This document shows positions 23,301 through 34,000 of a stretch of 64,000 nt of DNA, one piece after another. This DNA comes from Phoebastria nigripes (taxonomy: Eukaryota; Chordata; Aves; Procellariiformes; Diomedeidae). The stretch's first letter is position 1, and each line of letters opens with the position of its first letter. The translations under genes and the position numbers were made by a program. Under the pieces are notes generated by a model, which had not been told where the DNA came from, searched no databases, and saw only the letters and a list, made by a program, of their open reading frames with translations. The stretch is from NCBI GenBank assembly GCA_035582835.1, contig JAYKAV010000477.1, positions 19,775 to 83,774 on the forward strand. The letters run 5' to 3'.

Positions 23301-26300
23301 TGGTTTTAAACATTAAAGCAGTTGCTGTTGGGAAATATTCAAACTTCAGCAGCCTAGGAATGTAGCATTGCATACTTGTCACGTTAAGGTAGCGGGACAG
23401 AAGAGTCCATGATGAAAGTAGATCACTAAGGGTAAATAGACATGAAGTGATGTGGTGAAGGCTCCAACCCCAAATGGAAGAATTGATAACAAACAACTGA
23501 AGGCTATCTTGGCCTACCTTGATTTTGTTTACACATGTGATTTCTTATTTTACCTCATAGCTGACAGTTTTTGGACAAGCCAGGGTGAACCCTTCTGCCT
23601 GATTTTATTTCCAATGATGTAATTGGACTAGGTTTCCTATGAAACTAGCTGTATTAAAATCTTAAACTTAAACGTGTAGCGTCCTGACTGTGCAAAAGTA
23701 GCAGCATCTTATATTATTATTATTATATATCTTATATTATTATGCTTATTTTTAGGGAATATCAGGAAACTTGATCTAATAATTAGCTGGCTTATTTTCA
23801 ATTAAAAAGTTTGTAGCAAATTTAATTTTAAACTTTGTCATGGTGGGAAGTCTACCCTAAATCACTGCCCAAATAAATGAGACCTTGGCTAAATTTACCA
23901 AGTCTGACTAGATTAGCTCAGGATGAGCTGGAAAACAAAGAAGCAGTAGACAAACTTTGTTATGTCATGTGACGCTTGCTGACTTCACACTTTCATAACA
24001 TATTTGAGGCTGGAGACCAGTGGGTGAGAGAAAGCCTGATGCAAATGGTGACAACTGCTAATTGTCACTGGATATAGAGCAAGTCAAAGAGATTGGCCTC
24101 AGGTTACATGATTAGCAGGGCCATTAGCAGCTTGTGCTGATGTTCTAGTTTATAATGAGATAAATAGAGAAGACAGTTGCCCAATGAGAGGTGAGATCAG
24201 CACACCAAGCGTGGACCTCAGACACCATGTCAAAGGCTGAGCCCAAGATGGAACTGTTTTGCACAGGGGCCAAGCCACCAGCCAGGACTAGGACACATCC
24301 AGTGGTCAGTATGAGTGTCCTGTGCCCCTGGGTCTGTGCTGCCAGTCTAAACTGGACTAGAAAGGCAGGGACTGTGGCTATATGATGTAATATGTAGGAT
24401 AAAAACACTTGACTAGATATTGCTATCCATCACTATACTCAATAAGTTTAGTAAATAAACTCTAGATTATGTCAGAGTGATGATGTGGTTTGTTCTTGTA
24501 GACACTGCACCCAATTACCTCATCACAAGAGTTAACTGCTTTTTAAATACCAAATGTCATGGCAAAGGGGTTTTCTTGTCAAACTGTTTATACCTCATGA
24601 TTCTCCTCTTAAAGAGAAAGTGGAGCATAAGACTTTGAAAAAAAAAAAAAAAAAACAAACCCTGCTTCTGTAGGAAAAAAGGTAAATCTCACTGATTGAA
24701 AGAAAGTACTGAGCGGTGGGCAGCTGACACAGAAGTTGTCTTCTAGAAAGCAATATGTTTCCTTATTCTTACTACACAGTTTAACTCATCAGTCCACATC
24801 TAAAACAAAATCCTACAAAATCTGATCAATTCTTATTTTCCACAGGACTCTGAAAAAGAGATGTACATGAATGCCCAAGATGTTACGAGTCCAGGATTTT
24901 ATTCTTTTATTATTATTATTATTATTAAATCATACAAAGGATGGAGATTGGTGCAGGGAATAGTTCTCAGTTTCTTAACCTTGGTTTTTTCATATTTTGT
25001 AGGTCCAGAAGCTTTCATGCACTGTACTCACTTAAAAGGCAAAGCCATGAACCTACTTCAGTGCTTTTGAAAGCACACAATGATATCTGACTACTAGGTA
25101 AAGATTTTCTGAAAAAGTTGTTCAGGTTCTTCAAACGCTCTGAAAAGTATTCCTTCCGTTCTTATTCATCTGAGTTTATTAAATTACTTTTAGCCACAAA
25201 TTGTCCCCTATGACTAAGATGTCAGATGCATTGTTTATTCTGGCAGTGCTTGAAGTGCTGCTGGTGTCTCAGTGCTAGTATATGGTATACATCCACTTGT
25301 ATGGATATAAAGGTTAACCACGGTATAGTGGATGTTTTCCCCCCAACAATTTCTGTGTTGTCTGAGACAGAGTCAAAAATAGGCTATTATTGAAATGTAT
25401 GTTATTAGAAATAAACATTCAAGATGGTGAGAGATTATTTATCTGAATCCTGTTTTCCTGTCTTCCTCTGGGAAAAGCTGACATTGCCTGCTGGCAAATT
25501 TGAATTACTGCCCATGTGCCATTGTTTTACTGGACTTGAAAGAAAATCAGTAAAGCTGCTAGATGTCTGCAATAACCATGTAGTGAGTACATGGTTCAAA
25601 TCTAGAATCTATTTCTGAATTGTTAATATTTCATGTTTTCAGAACTTGCATTTATATGGATTTTATTCTGTGGTTGTTCTTCCTAGGAAGTGTTGCATTT
25701 GATTTTAAGTGCTTAAAGCAAACATTCTCATTTTTGCTAATAGAGTGGAAATCTCAGGAAATATTCCCAATTTTCTGGCATTTGGTCAAATATGCTATGG
25801 TATCTGGAATTCTAGCAGGATCTCCAAAACCAGGGAATACAGTGGCTCGTAAGCTTCTTTGTAAAGAGAATTTCTCTGAGAGGTAACTACAGTTAGCTGA
25901 TCTGGTGGATAGTATGATAGCAATATCCCAGTTGCCTTTATTTTACTTTCTTCTAAGAGGTTCTATGTGTGTATACTTTCCCTTCCCAGATTATTCTCTT
26001 TATCAAAAAATAGATTTTTTTTTTTTTTACTTGCTAATATTAATGTAGCTTATTTAACTTTTGTACTTCTTTTCCCTGTTTGCCTCAATTATGATGATTT
26101 CCCAAGTATTACAAATTTCTGTTTAAACTCCAAGTTATAGCACTGCATAAATGTTTATTATTACTGTGTGGTGGTGCATTCCTCCCCCTCCGGCACCCCC
26201 AGCCACTATGGTCTCGGAAACTGCCGATGAACTTTGGCCTTTGTGAAATGGGTTGGGCAGTGAAGCGTCCCTTGACCATACCCAGAACTCTTGCATGGCT

Positions 26301-26469
26301 GAGGTGGGGGAACGGTATTGACTGTACCAGGAACTCCTGCTGCCTGGCCCAAGTGGGGGATGAAAGCAGGGATAATTCGTCATCCCCTGACACCCTTATG
26401 TGAGTCGTAACTCGAGTGGAATGGCACCATTNTTACTGAAATCTTGAGAATTTTCATNGATGACTAAAA

Positions 26470-26493
26470 CCAATCATCTTGCGACCCTATAAA
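26470..26493 (+). promoter_or_regulatory. CCAAT box plus TATAAA inside the 1254-bp LTR
   Basis: CCAAT at 26470-26474 and TATAAA at 26488-26493 are spaced as in a simple polymerase II promoter. A strong 5' splice-site match, GTGAGT, follows at 26705-26710. This could be an upstream promoter of the LTR or a chance pair; no transcript evidence is available. Confidence 0.35.
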
Positions 26494-26766
26494 CAGTTGT
26501 CCTAAGTGAGACCCTTTGAGCTCTCCTGGACTGCAGCGGGCTGCACCCAGAATCTTACTCTGAGTGGGACGCCTCTCAGAGCTCGTGAACTCTTGAGTTT
26601 GCAATATTTGGAGGACCGTTGGGACCTGAGCTGAACCACTTCTCAGCTGAAACACTCCTCGGGGCTCAACCTTTCGCCCGTTGAGAAATGCCAAGACATT
26701 TAACGTGAGTATTTCACGAGACTCGAGGGGAATTTTTAATGGGTACCTTTATCTAGCTTTGGGCCC

Positions 26767-26791
26767 GTGTGTGTGTGTGTGTGTGTGTGTG
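26767..26791 (+). repeat. (GT)12 microsatellite inside the LTR
   Basis: Twelve uninterrupted GT units directly follow GGGCCC. The array lies within U3 of the 1254-bp LTR and is likely to vary in length between individuals. Confidence 0.95.
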
Positions 26792-26973
26792 AATTGATTT
26801 AGATAACCAATAGTAAGCATAATCTGTAATTAAGTCACTGTCGTAATTGTAGTAGACCTTATTAACTCACTTTATAAATGTTAAATTAGTCAATGATTAA
26901 GTGCTGCTAAAGTCTTGTGATTCACTTAAAACTGTGAATGAACCTTAGACTGCTACTAAACACCTATAATCCC

Positions 26974-27219
26974 TTAGACATAAACCATTGACCAAGTCTG
27001 AGACTAGGGGTAGATCCAGCCGCACCTAGACTCCTCTCTGAGAAGGAGTTTAGAAAACAAGGGGGTCTACTCTGAATCTTGTGACTCAATGGGAGAGTTT
27101 CCTTACCCTTTTTGTATTAGACATAAACCATTGTCCAAGTCTGAGACTAAGACTGGATCCAGTCAGGTCTTCTCTGAACCTCGTGACTCAACGGGAGGGT
27201 CTCCCTTACCGTTTTTGTC
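26974..27219 (+). repeat. Tandem duplication in the LTR, 143-bp and 103-bp units
   Basis: Unit 1 (26974-27116) and unit 2 (27117-27219) both open with TTAGACATAAACCATTG, share CAAGTCTGAGACTA and GATCCAG, and close with a CTTGTGACTCAATGGGAGAG-like block and a TTACC(C/G)TTTTTGT block. Unit 1 contains about 40 extra bases. The pair ends about 12 bp before the TATA box at 27231, so it may be a duplicated enhancer-like block, as is common in retroviral U3 regions. Confidence 0.85.
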
Positions 27220-27230
27220 CTCAGTCTCTG

Positions 27231-27237
27231 TATAAAT
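27231..27237 (+). promoter_or_regulatory. TATA box of the 1254-bp LTR
   Basis: TATAAAT lies about 115 bp before the ATTAAA signal and directly after the duplicated U3 block. This is the expected arrangement of U3 promoter, R and polyadenylation signal. Confidence 0.55.
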
Positions 27238-27348
27238 CGTTCCAACTCAATTCTAATACGATTTTCCTTTGTATGCTTCATCCATGTGGTAAGTGATAGA
27301 GTGAACCGTGCCATTGAACTCTGTTAAGTCACGCTGTTATAAATGTCT

Positions 27349-27354
27349 ATTAAA
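27349..27354 (+). terminator. Polyadenylation signal ATTAAA of the 1254-bp LTR
   Basis: ATTAAA sits about 66 bp before the LTR end. It would define R/U5 if the TATA box at 27231 is the promoter in use. Confidence 0.5.
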
Positions 27355-27425
27355 ATCACTTTCAGCTGGTACCTTTGACGGTGATTCTTTAAGTGGCCTT
27401 TAAACCACCCATTCGCAACATACTG

Positions 27426-28308
27426 TTAAGAATAACAAAAAAAAAAAAAAGTTTTACTAGATTTTTTTTTTTTATGGTATAGAAAGCAGCAGAAACGTGA
27501 AATCTTTACACTAAGAATTTTTTGTGCATGATTACATATCATATGATAACAGCTTCAATGTGTGCATCAGGTACTATAAATGTCAATAATAAATATATCA
27601 CTAAAAATGTCACAGAGTTAAGTGAAAATATATTTGGTAAGATTAATGAGGTTATTGCCCTGGGTTTGTGCTTTCCAAATTACATATTGAAGATCTAGTT
27701 AAAACTTACAATAACATGCAATATAATCAAATTACACATGCAGTGTTTTAATTTTGCCATGATAATGTAAAGATCATCATTGGCATGAGCATTATAACTT
27801 TTGTAGAAGAATACATTGTAGATCTAATGATACTACATATCTTGTCTCGTGCTGTGATGAGAGCTGTTGTGGAAGTCATTGCCCTGTTTGTCTTATGAAC
27901 AGATAAGGTCCAGATTTCATAACTCCTTTTCCTGATGTGTGTTTTCTAGTTTTTGTCTTCAGACTCTTCACCCTTAAGCCCTAGCCAGTTCATCAGTCCA
28001 TACAGAGTGTATCTTTATACTCATACACATTTCCTCTAAAGCCAGTGAAGAAATTCTGGATGCCGAAGTCTGTACTCATAATTTTGTTTCCAAACTTCAA
28101 CCAAACACACACTTTGCAGTCTACATCCTATGGCTCTTTGAAGCCTTCAACTTATGAGTCTAAGCATTCATTTACTGAGAGAAATGTCCACCAAGTTTTC
28201 CTCATGATGGAACAAAGTGAATTGATAAACAAACACAAACCCTCAAATCTTTGCTAGGAGATTCTGTGGTTTTGGAATATTAGGGCAGTAATGTCCACCA
28301 TGTCCTTA
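27426..28308. other. AT-rich sequence without a recognised gene
   Basis: The stretch holds an A-tract and a T-tract near 27439-27472 and otherwise nonrepetitive AT-rich sequence. A 70-codon frame at 28045-28257 resembles nothing known. Confidence 0.7.
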
Positions 28309-28650
28309 TGTACACAGTTTGGCTGGGACAAAGTTAATTTTCATCATACCAGCCCCTATGATATTGTGCTTTGGATTTGTGGCTAAAACAGTGTTGGTAA
28401 TATTCCAATATTTTGGCTATCGCTGAATAGTGCTTGCAAAGCTGTCTTCTTCCTGCTCTACCCTACCCCCCCAACCAAAGCAAGGAAGCTGGGGTTGGAC
28501 AAGGGGCTGGGAGGGGATATAGCTGGGACAGCTGACCCAAATTGACATTCCATACCAGATGATGTCATGCTCAGCAATAAATTCTGAGGGAAAGGGAGAG
28601 AAAGAGGGGTGAGTGAGTGGCTGGGTGGGCATTTAAAAGTTGGTTATTTA
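28309..28650 (+). mobile_element. Endogenous retrovirus LTR, copy E (plus, internally deleted)
   Basis: The start TGTACACAGTTTGGCTGGGA matches the outer end of the B-family LTRs. It continues through the AAAACAGTGTTGGTAAT block near 28387, the GGGACAGCTGACCCAAATTG block near 28525, and a decayed CRE-like TGATGTCA near 28560. After about 28590 it jumps to a GTGAGTGAGTGGCTGGGTGGGC segment resembling the distal end of the family. The R region and polyadenylation signal therefore appear deleted. The right boundary is approximate and no target duplication was found. Confidence 0.75.
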
Positions 28651-29087
28651 AATTTTAAAACTGTAAAGTATTTTTTAAAATCAAATTTAAGGATAAATTT
28701 TGCTTGAACTATGCAGTGTCTTTTAGACATAAGTAATTGAATAATTCTACTGTTTGCTTGCAATCCTAAGCGGGGGCGGGGGAAAGGCATCAAGCAGAGG
28801 TACTCACTGAGCAATTGCTATTATCTCTGTACCTGAGTTATCATACTTGGAGGAAGGAGTAGCAACTTAGTTGCTAGTATACTAGCTGGTAGTCTGTAGG
28901 ACTTCCAGGGTGAGCAAAAATAAGATGATGACACCTATTTCATGCATTTCAAAGTGTGCCTCATGTGCGGATGATCGCTATCCCTATCAGTGCCAACAGC
29001 AGTAATCCAAAAAGAAGAGAAAAATAGAAGCTGTAATAATCCTTTAATATTTTGTCCTAGCAGTAGAACAGGTCAGAGCAGCTCTAA
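28651..29087. other. Short unassigned stretch between LTR E and a CR1
   Basis: AT-rich sequence with a G-rich patch near 28770-28785 and no recognised feature. The last 50 bp might be extreme 5' sequence of the following CR1, but I cannot align them with confidence. Confidence 0.6.
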
Positions 29088-30994
29088 TTAAGGGAGGCAA
29101 GAGACCAGCATGGATGAGTTGAGACCTGCTGGTCAAACTAAAGGGCAAGAAGGAAATGCAGTGGAAGCAGGGACAGGTATCCTGGGAAGAGTATAGGGAC
29201 GCTGCCTGTTGTGTAGGGATGGAGTCAGGAAGGCCAAGGCATGGCTGGAGCTGAACTTGGCAAGGGATGCAAAGAATAATAAGAAGGGCTTCTACAGCTA
29301 TGTCAGCCAGAAAAGAAAGGTCAAAGAAAGCATACCCTCACTATGAACAAGACTGGAAAACTGGCAACAACGGACAAGGAGAAGGCTGAGGTACTCAATA
29401 AGTTTTTTGCCTCAGTCTTCACTGGCAATCTCTCTTCCCACACCTTTCTAGTGGATGGACTGCAAGACAGGGACTGGGGGAGCAAAGTCCCTCCCGCTGT
29501 AAGAGAAGATCACGTTCAAGACCACCTGAGGAACCTGAACATACATAAGACTATGGGACCTGACGAGATGCATCCCAGAGTCCTGAGGGAAGTGGCTAAT
29601 GTAGTTGCCAAGCCACTCTCCATGATATTTGAAAAGTCATGACAGTCAGGTGAAGTCCCCAGTGACTGGAAAAAGGGAAACATTGCACCCATTTTTAAAA
29701 AGGGTAGAAAGGAGGACCCTGGGAACTACTGACCTGTCGGCCTCACCTCTGTGCCTGGCAAGATCATGGAACAGATCCTCCTGGAAGCTATGCTAAGGCA
29801 CATGGAGGACAGGGAGGTGATTCGAGACAGCCAGCATGGCTTCACCAAGGCCAAGTCCTGCCTGACCAACCTAGTGGCCTTCTGTGATGGAGTGACTACA
29901 TCAGTGGACATGGGAAGGGCTACAGATGTCATCTATCTGGACTTCTGTAAGGCCTTTGACATGGTCCCCCACAACATCCTTCTCTCTAAACTGGAGAGGT
30001 ATGGATTTGAGGATGGACTGTTCGGTGGGTGAGGAATTGGTTGGATCGTCACATCCAGAGGGTAGTGGTCAACGGCTCAATGTCCAGGTGGAGGTCAGTG
30101 ACGAGTGGTGTCCCGCAGGGGTCCGTATTGGGACCAGTACTGTTTAATATCTTCATCAATGACATAGACAGTGGGATCGAGTGCACCCTCAGCAAGTTTG
30201 CAGATGACACCAAGCTGAGTGGTGTGGTCGACACACCTGAGGGACGGGGTGCCATCCAGAGGGACCTGGACAAGCTTGAGAAGTGGGCCCNTGTGAACCT
30301 CATGAGGTTCAACAAGGCCAAGTGCAAGGTCCTGCACCTGGGTTGGGGCAACCCCTGGTATCAATACAGGCTGGGGAATGAAGGGATTGAGAGCAGCCCT
30401 GCGGAGAAGGACTTGGGGGTACTGGTGGATGAAAAGCTGGCCATGAGCTGACAATGTGTGCTCACAGCCCAGAAGGCCAGCCGTATCCTGGGCTGCATTA
30501 AAAGAAGCATGGCCAGCAGGTCGAGGGAGGTGATTCTGCCCCTCTGCTCTGGTGAGAGCCCACCTGGAGTACTGCCTCCAGCTCTGGAGCCCTCAGCACA
30601 AGAAAGACATGGACCTGTTGGAGCAGGTCCAGAGGAGGGCCANGAAAATGATCAGGGGGATGGAATGCCTCTCCTATGAGGAAAGGCTGGGAGAGCTGGG
30701 GTTGTTCAGCCTGGAGAAGAGAAGACTTTGGGGAGACCTTATTGTGGCCTTTCAGTACTTAAAGGGGGCTTATAAGAAAGATGGGGACAGACTTTTAGCA
30801 GGGCCTGTTGCGACAGGACAAGGGGGAATGGTTTTAAACTAAAAGAGGGTAGATTTAGACTAGNTATAAGGAAGAAATTATTTATGCTGAGGGTGGTGAA
30901 ACACTGGCACAGGTTGCCGAGGGAGGTGGTAGATGCCCCATCCCTGGAAACATTCAAGGTCAGGTTGGAGGGGGCTCTGAGCAACCTGATCTAG
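29088..30994 (+). pseudogene. CR1 ORF2 (reverse transcriptase), disabled
   Basis: Recognisable pieces in order are the linker (frame at 29343-29642 with KVPPAVRED), the fingers/palm region with [10 protein letters not shown] near 29930-29955, the [11 protein letters not shown] block near 30102-30134, and the catalytic FADD at 30197-30208. The C-terminal part carries [14 protein letters not shown] near 30700-30740. The frame is broken several times. In-frame TGA codons occur near 29640 and 29730 and at about 30449, the pattern expected from CGA or TGG decay. There is a frameshift near 30010-30030 and a small deletion with frameshift near 30540-30555. No intact protein can be made, so this is a dead copy despite the intact FADD. 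Confidence 0.93.
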
Positions 30995-31084
30995 TTGCAG
31001 ATGTCCCTGCTCGTTGCAGGGGGGGTTGGACTAGATGACCTTTAAAGGTCTCTTCCAACCCAAACTATTCTATGATTCTATGAT
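29088..31084 (+). mobile_element. CR1 LINE, 5'-truncated, with ORF2 remnants and 3' end
   Basis: CR1 is the dominant non-LTR retrotransposon of birds. It encodes an endonuclease/reverse transcriptase and normally inserts as 5'-truncated copies. This copy begins in the linker after the endonuclease, runs through the reverse transcriptase to a TAG at 30992-30994, and then has a short 3' UTR. That UTR holds the conserved GGACTAGATGACCTTTAAAGG block at 31028-31048 and ends in ATTCTATGATTCTATGATA near 31084. Its last 300 bp are close to those of the fragment at 35643, so both belong to the same subfamily. Single N bases occur at about 30291, 30643 and 30864. Confidence 0.95.
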
Positions 31085-34000
31085 AATTTATGTTCATTGT
31101 CAGTGGGATCCAAGGGACTTTATTCTCCCTATGGAAGGCTTATGTATGTTTCCAGACGCTCCCTTTGTCAAGCCTCTGAATTTCTCTTGTGTTGGATCTG
31201 TCCTGAAGCATTGATTGTGTTCCCTTGGCCTTTTAGCAGCAGTGTGTGTTTCCTGAAAAGGCTGAAAAGGCATAGGATGACTGCAGTGGAATAAAATTTC
31301 AAGAACTTCTATGGATATTGCTTGCTGTTTATGTATGAAATTTAGTAACTAGATTATGCTTATGCTAATAGGTAGTAGAGAACGAGTCTGAAAATCACAG
31401 TGACTTCCTCCATTGAAAAATGAAACATGACNTTGGTACTTCTACCCAATGGAGGACCACATTTAAACTTTTATAATCATGTTTCCTCTCCTTTACAATC
31501 AAAATTAGATTACAATAACTGAAACTGAAGAGGTATTTTTACAAAATTGAGGATAATTGCTGACATCTGTAAGCATGTTTAACAATGCAGGCATAGATAT
31601 TAATATATAAATATATCTATCTTATTCCATATATATCTTAATTATATGTGTACCTAAAAGGATAGATGGCCTTTAAGTCAGTGAAATGAGTTATATAGCA
31701 AAGCAATGTGCTAATAAAATACCACAATGTTTTGACAAAATTAAGCTATTTTTAGCTTTGCAGAAATTCAGGCAGAGGAGATGAGACCCCTGCATGATCT
31801 AGTTAACTACAAGTTCTGTTGGCATGAGGTGGCTGCTTGGCACAGGTAGTTAAATTGTGGGCATAGTTGGTATATGCTGACCTTGTTTCTTGGCTAAAAT
31901 GATGTATGAGGGAAATATGTTAAAACACTAACTTGACAGAATAGTTTTTGACAATGGGCCATTTATGAACTTAAATTTTAGTGATAAAAAATATAAATTA
32001 TTTTGTAAGGTAATTAAATTATGATATAGTATATTTTAATATGGTTATGAACAAATGTTTTTAGNAAGTAGGAAATAAGTTACTTTCAAGAAGCAGTTTC
32101 TTTCCCAGAACGTTTATTAGTTTCTTACTGTCCCCTTTTAGTTCACCTTGATAGAAAGGATTAAGTCCTTAGCATGGAATTAGAAACTGTAAAACAGAAG
32201 TGTTAGTCTTTCTTACCCAGTCAGTGTGTACTGGGTAAAACTACTATTGCTTTTGTTTGCTAAAATAGCATTTAATATGCGTATCAGATATTGACAAATA
32301 TATTTGTCAATTTCTATAATAATTTGAGTGATTGCTCAAAGGGAAAAGTTTGGCAAAGTTCAATTACTGAATAAGACAGTTAAACTACTGACAAATGGTA
32401 ACTTACAGTTTGAGAACCTCTAAATGAATCTTCTTAAAATGAATTCCCGAAAGCCATGTAACAAAGGAACAGGACTATTAGAATTAGATCTTAAGAATTT
32501 TTTCCAAAATATGGACAATTTGGAAGGTAGTGCATATATAGTTCCCCCCTTTTGAGTAAGGCTGATGTCTGGCCTGTTTTTAAATTCTTTTTCTTTTTTC
32601 ATTGTGAGTTAGAAATTGCCTCATCTTCTGACATTTAATGGGTTACCTATACAATATTCCATGTTTCTGATGAACAGAACTCACAGAAGCAAGATAAATT
32701 TTATTAATAACCTTTGTTCTATGACTGTAAAGTTTTTTCATTTGAGTTTGTTCATGCTGTCTTTACAAAAATTTGTATTTTTTTGCTATTTAATCTCTCC
32801 ATCCTTACTCTCTCTTTAACTACTGTGACATAATTCTCTATCATAGGCTAAATAGACACTGATTTGTGTTTATCCAAATCACATCTTAGGAAATTATAAG
32901 CATATGAAATTTCAGGTAACCTTGAATTTTCTTAGGCTGTGCATTTCATGAGATTAAAGTAAGAGGATAGACAGAGCTCAAGCTTTCCTTTATTATTTTT
33001 ATATATTTATATATTATTAACTTGTAATATTTATACATAATCAAATAACTTTAACATTATTCCAGCAGTGCAATTTGGAGGAGGGGAAATAGTTCCATTA
33101 CAATAACAATTTATTTAAAATTATTACAACTGAGTATAGGGGGGAAATTAAGACAATGAAGTGAACTTTCAGAAATATTTTCAGATTAATTTCCCACCGG
33201 AGATTAATGTTTAAGGATTAGATTGTAATAAAATAAGGTCTGGGATCCTGTTTCTGGCCTGGATGTCTCCATGTGCCTGAAAGTAGAAGATTAAGTTGGC
33301 TCCACCTTTGATGTCCTTAATATTTACCTATATGTTGCTGGTTGGCAGCCTGGGCTCAGCCTACGTATCAGGGAAANAGGGAGACAGATCTTTAGAGAGT
33401 TTTAGGCCTCGTGGCAAACAGTCCACAGGATCTCACAGCCAGAAGACAGGCCTAGCCTTGTGTTCTCTAGATGCAGTTCATCTTTTGAGTAGATTTGAGA
33501 TTGCACTGCTGCTGTGTGTGCTTCTAAAAGAGAATATTTAGACACTGTAGTAACAATGAGTTGACTTTTAGGCACTTGCACTGTTCTGCAGCATACATCC
33601 CTAGAAGTCAGGATATTTGTTGTGTTGAGANTTAAGACATCAAACTTCCTGCCCCACTGCTTCAGTGAACCATGTTATTTTTGCTGTGGTTCACAGGAGT
33701 GACTTTTTGCCATCCTCAAAATTGAAATGGCTCTGTATAGTGCAGTGATTTTTTTTAAACCTTCAGAGAATTGGTCCTTTTTCACAAGGGAAACCTAAGT
33801 TGTCAGAATTAAAGGGGAGGTGGGTGGGAACCAACCCAAAAAAAGGAAACAAATAGAAGATCTAGTCTTTTATAGTCTCATTTCTTGCTATAGAAACCTA
33901 GCTTCACTCAAATTTACTCCTGATTGGGTTTCATTCATTTGTTACCTGGACTCTAGTTAACTAGAGCTTGCAGTGGTGAATTAGGATCATGTTAGTAGGC

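Larger units (their letters stand above)
16514..26161. other. AT-rich sequence without a recognised gene
   Basis: No frame resembles a known protein. The content is simple: CA-rich patches at 17034-17090, a 15-17-bp direct duplication near 18226-18257, a T-rich run near 19527-19552, a double T-tract at 23255-23300, TTA repeats near 23714 and 24900, and an A-tract near 24638. Slightly more GC-rich patches occur near 17590-18060 and 24180-24370. They stay open in more than one frame but match nothing I recognise. Confidence 0.72.
26167..27420 (+). mobile_element. Solo LTR, 1254 bp, CpG-rich, with 5-bp target duplication
   Basis: The element starts TGTGGTGGTGC and ends CATTCGCAACA, giving the TG...CA termini of an LTR. 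It is flanked on both sides by TACTG (26162-26166 and 27421-27425), a perfect 5-bp target duplication. Inside I count about thirty CpG dinucleotides, far more than in the AT-rich flanks, which suggests a young insertion. Plus orientation is inferred from TATAAAT at 27231-27237 followed about 110 bp later by ATTAAA at 27349-27354, so U3 would be long and R-U5 short. A second CCAAT-TATAAA pair sits at 26470-26493. No retroviral proteins are present, so it is a solo LTR. It is not visibly related to the other LTRs here, and I do not recognise the family. Frames of up to 94 codons are LTR shadows. Confidence 0.78.

Noticed and set aside
26109..26694. Frames of 76-94 codons on the minus strand
   Set aside because: They lie largely within the 1254-bp LTR, which is CpG-rich and so poor in stop codons; no retroviral protein motif is present.
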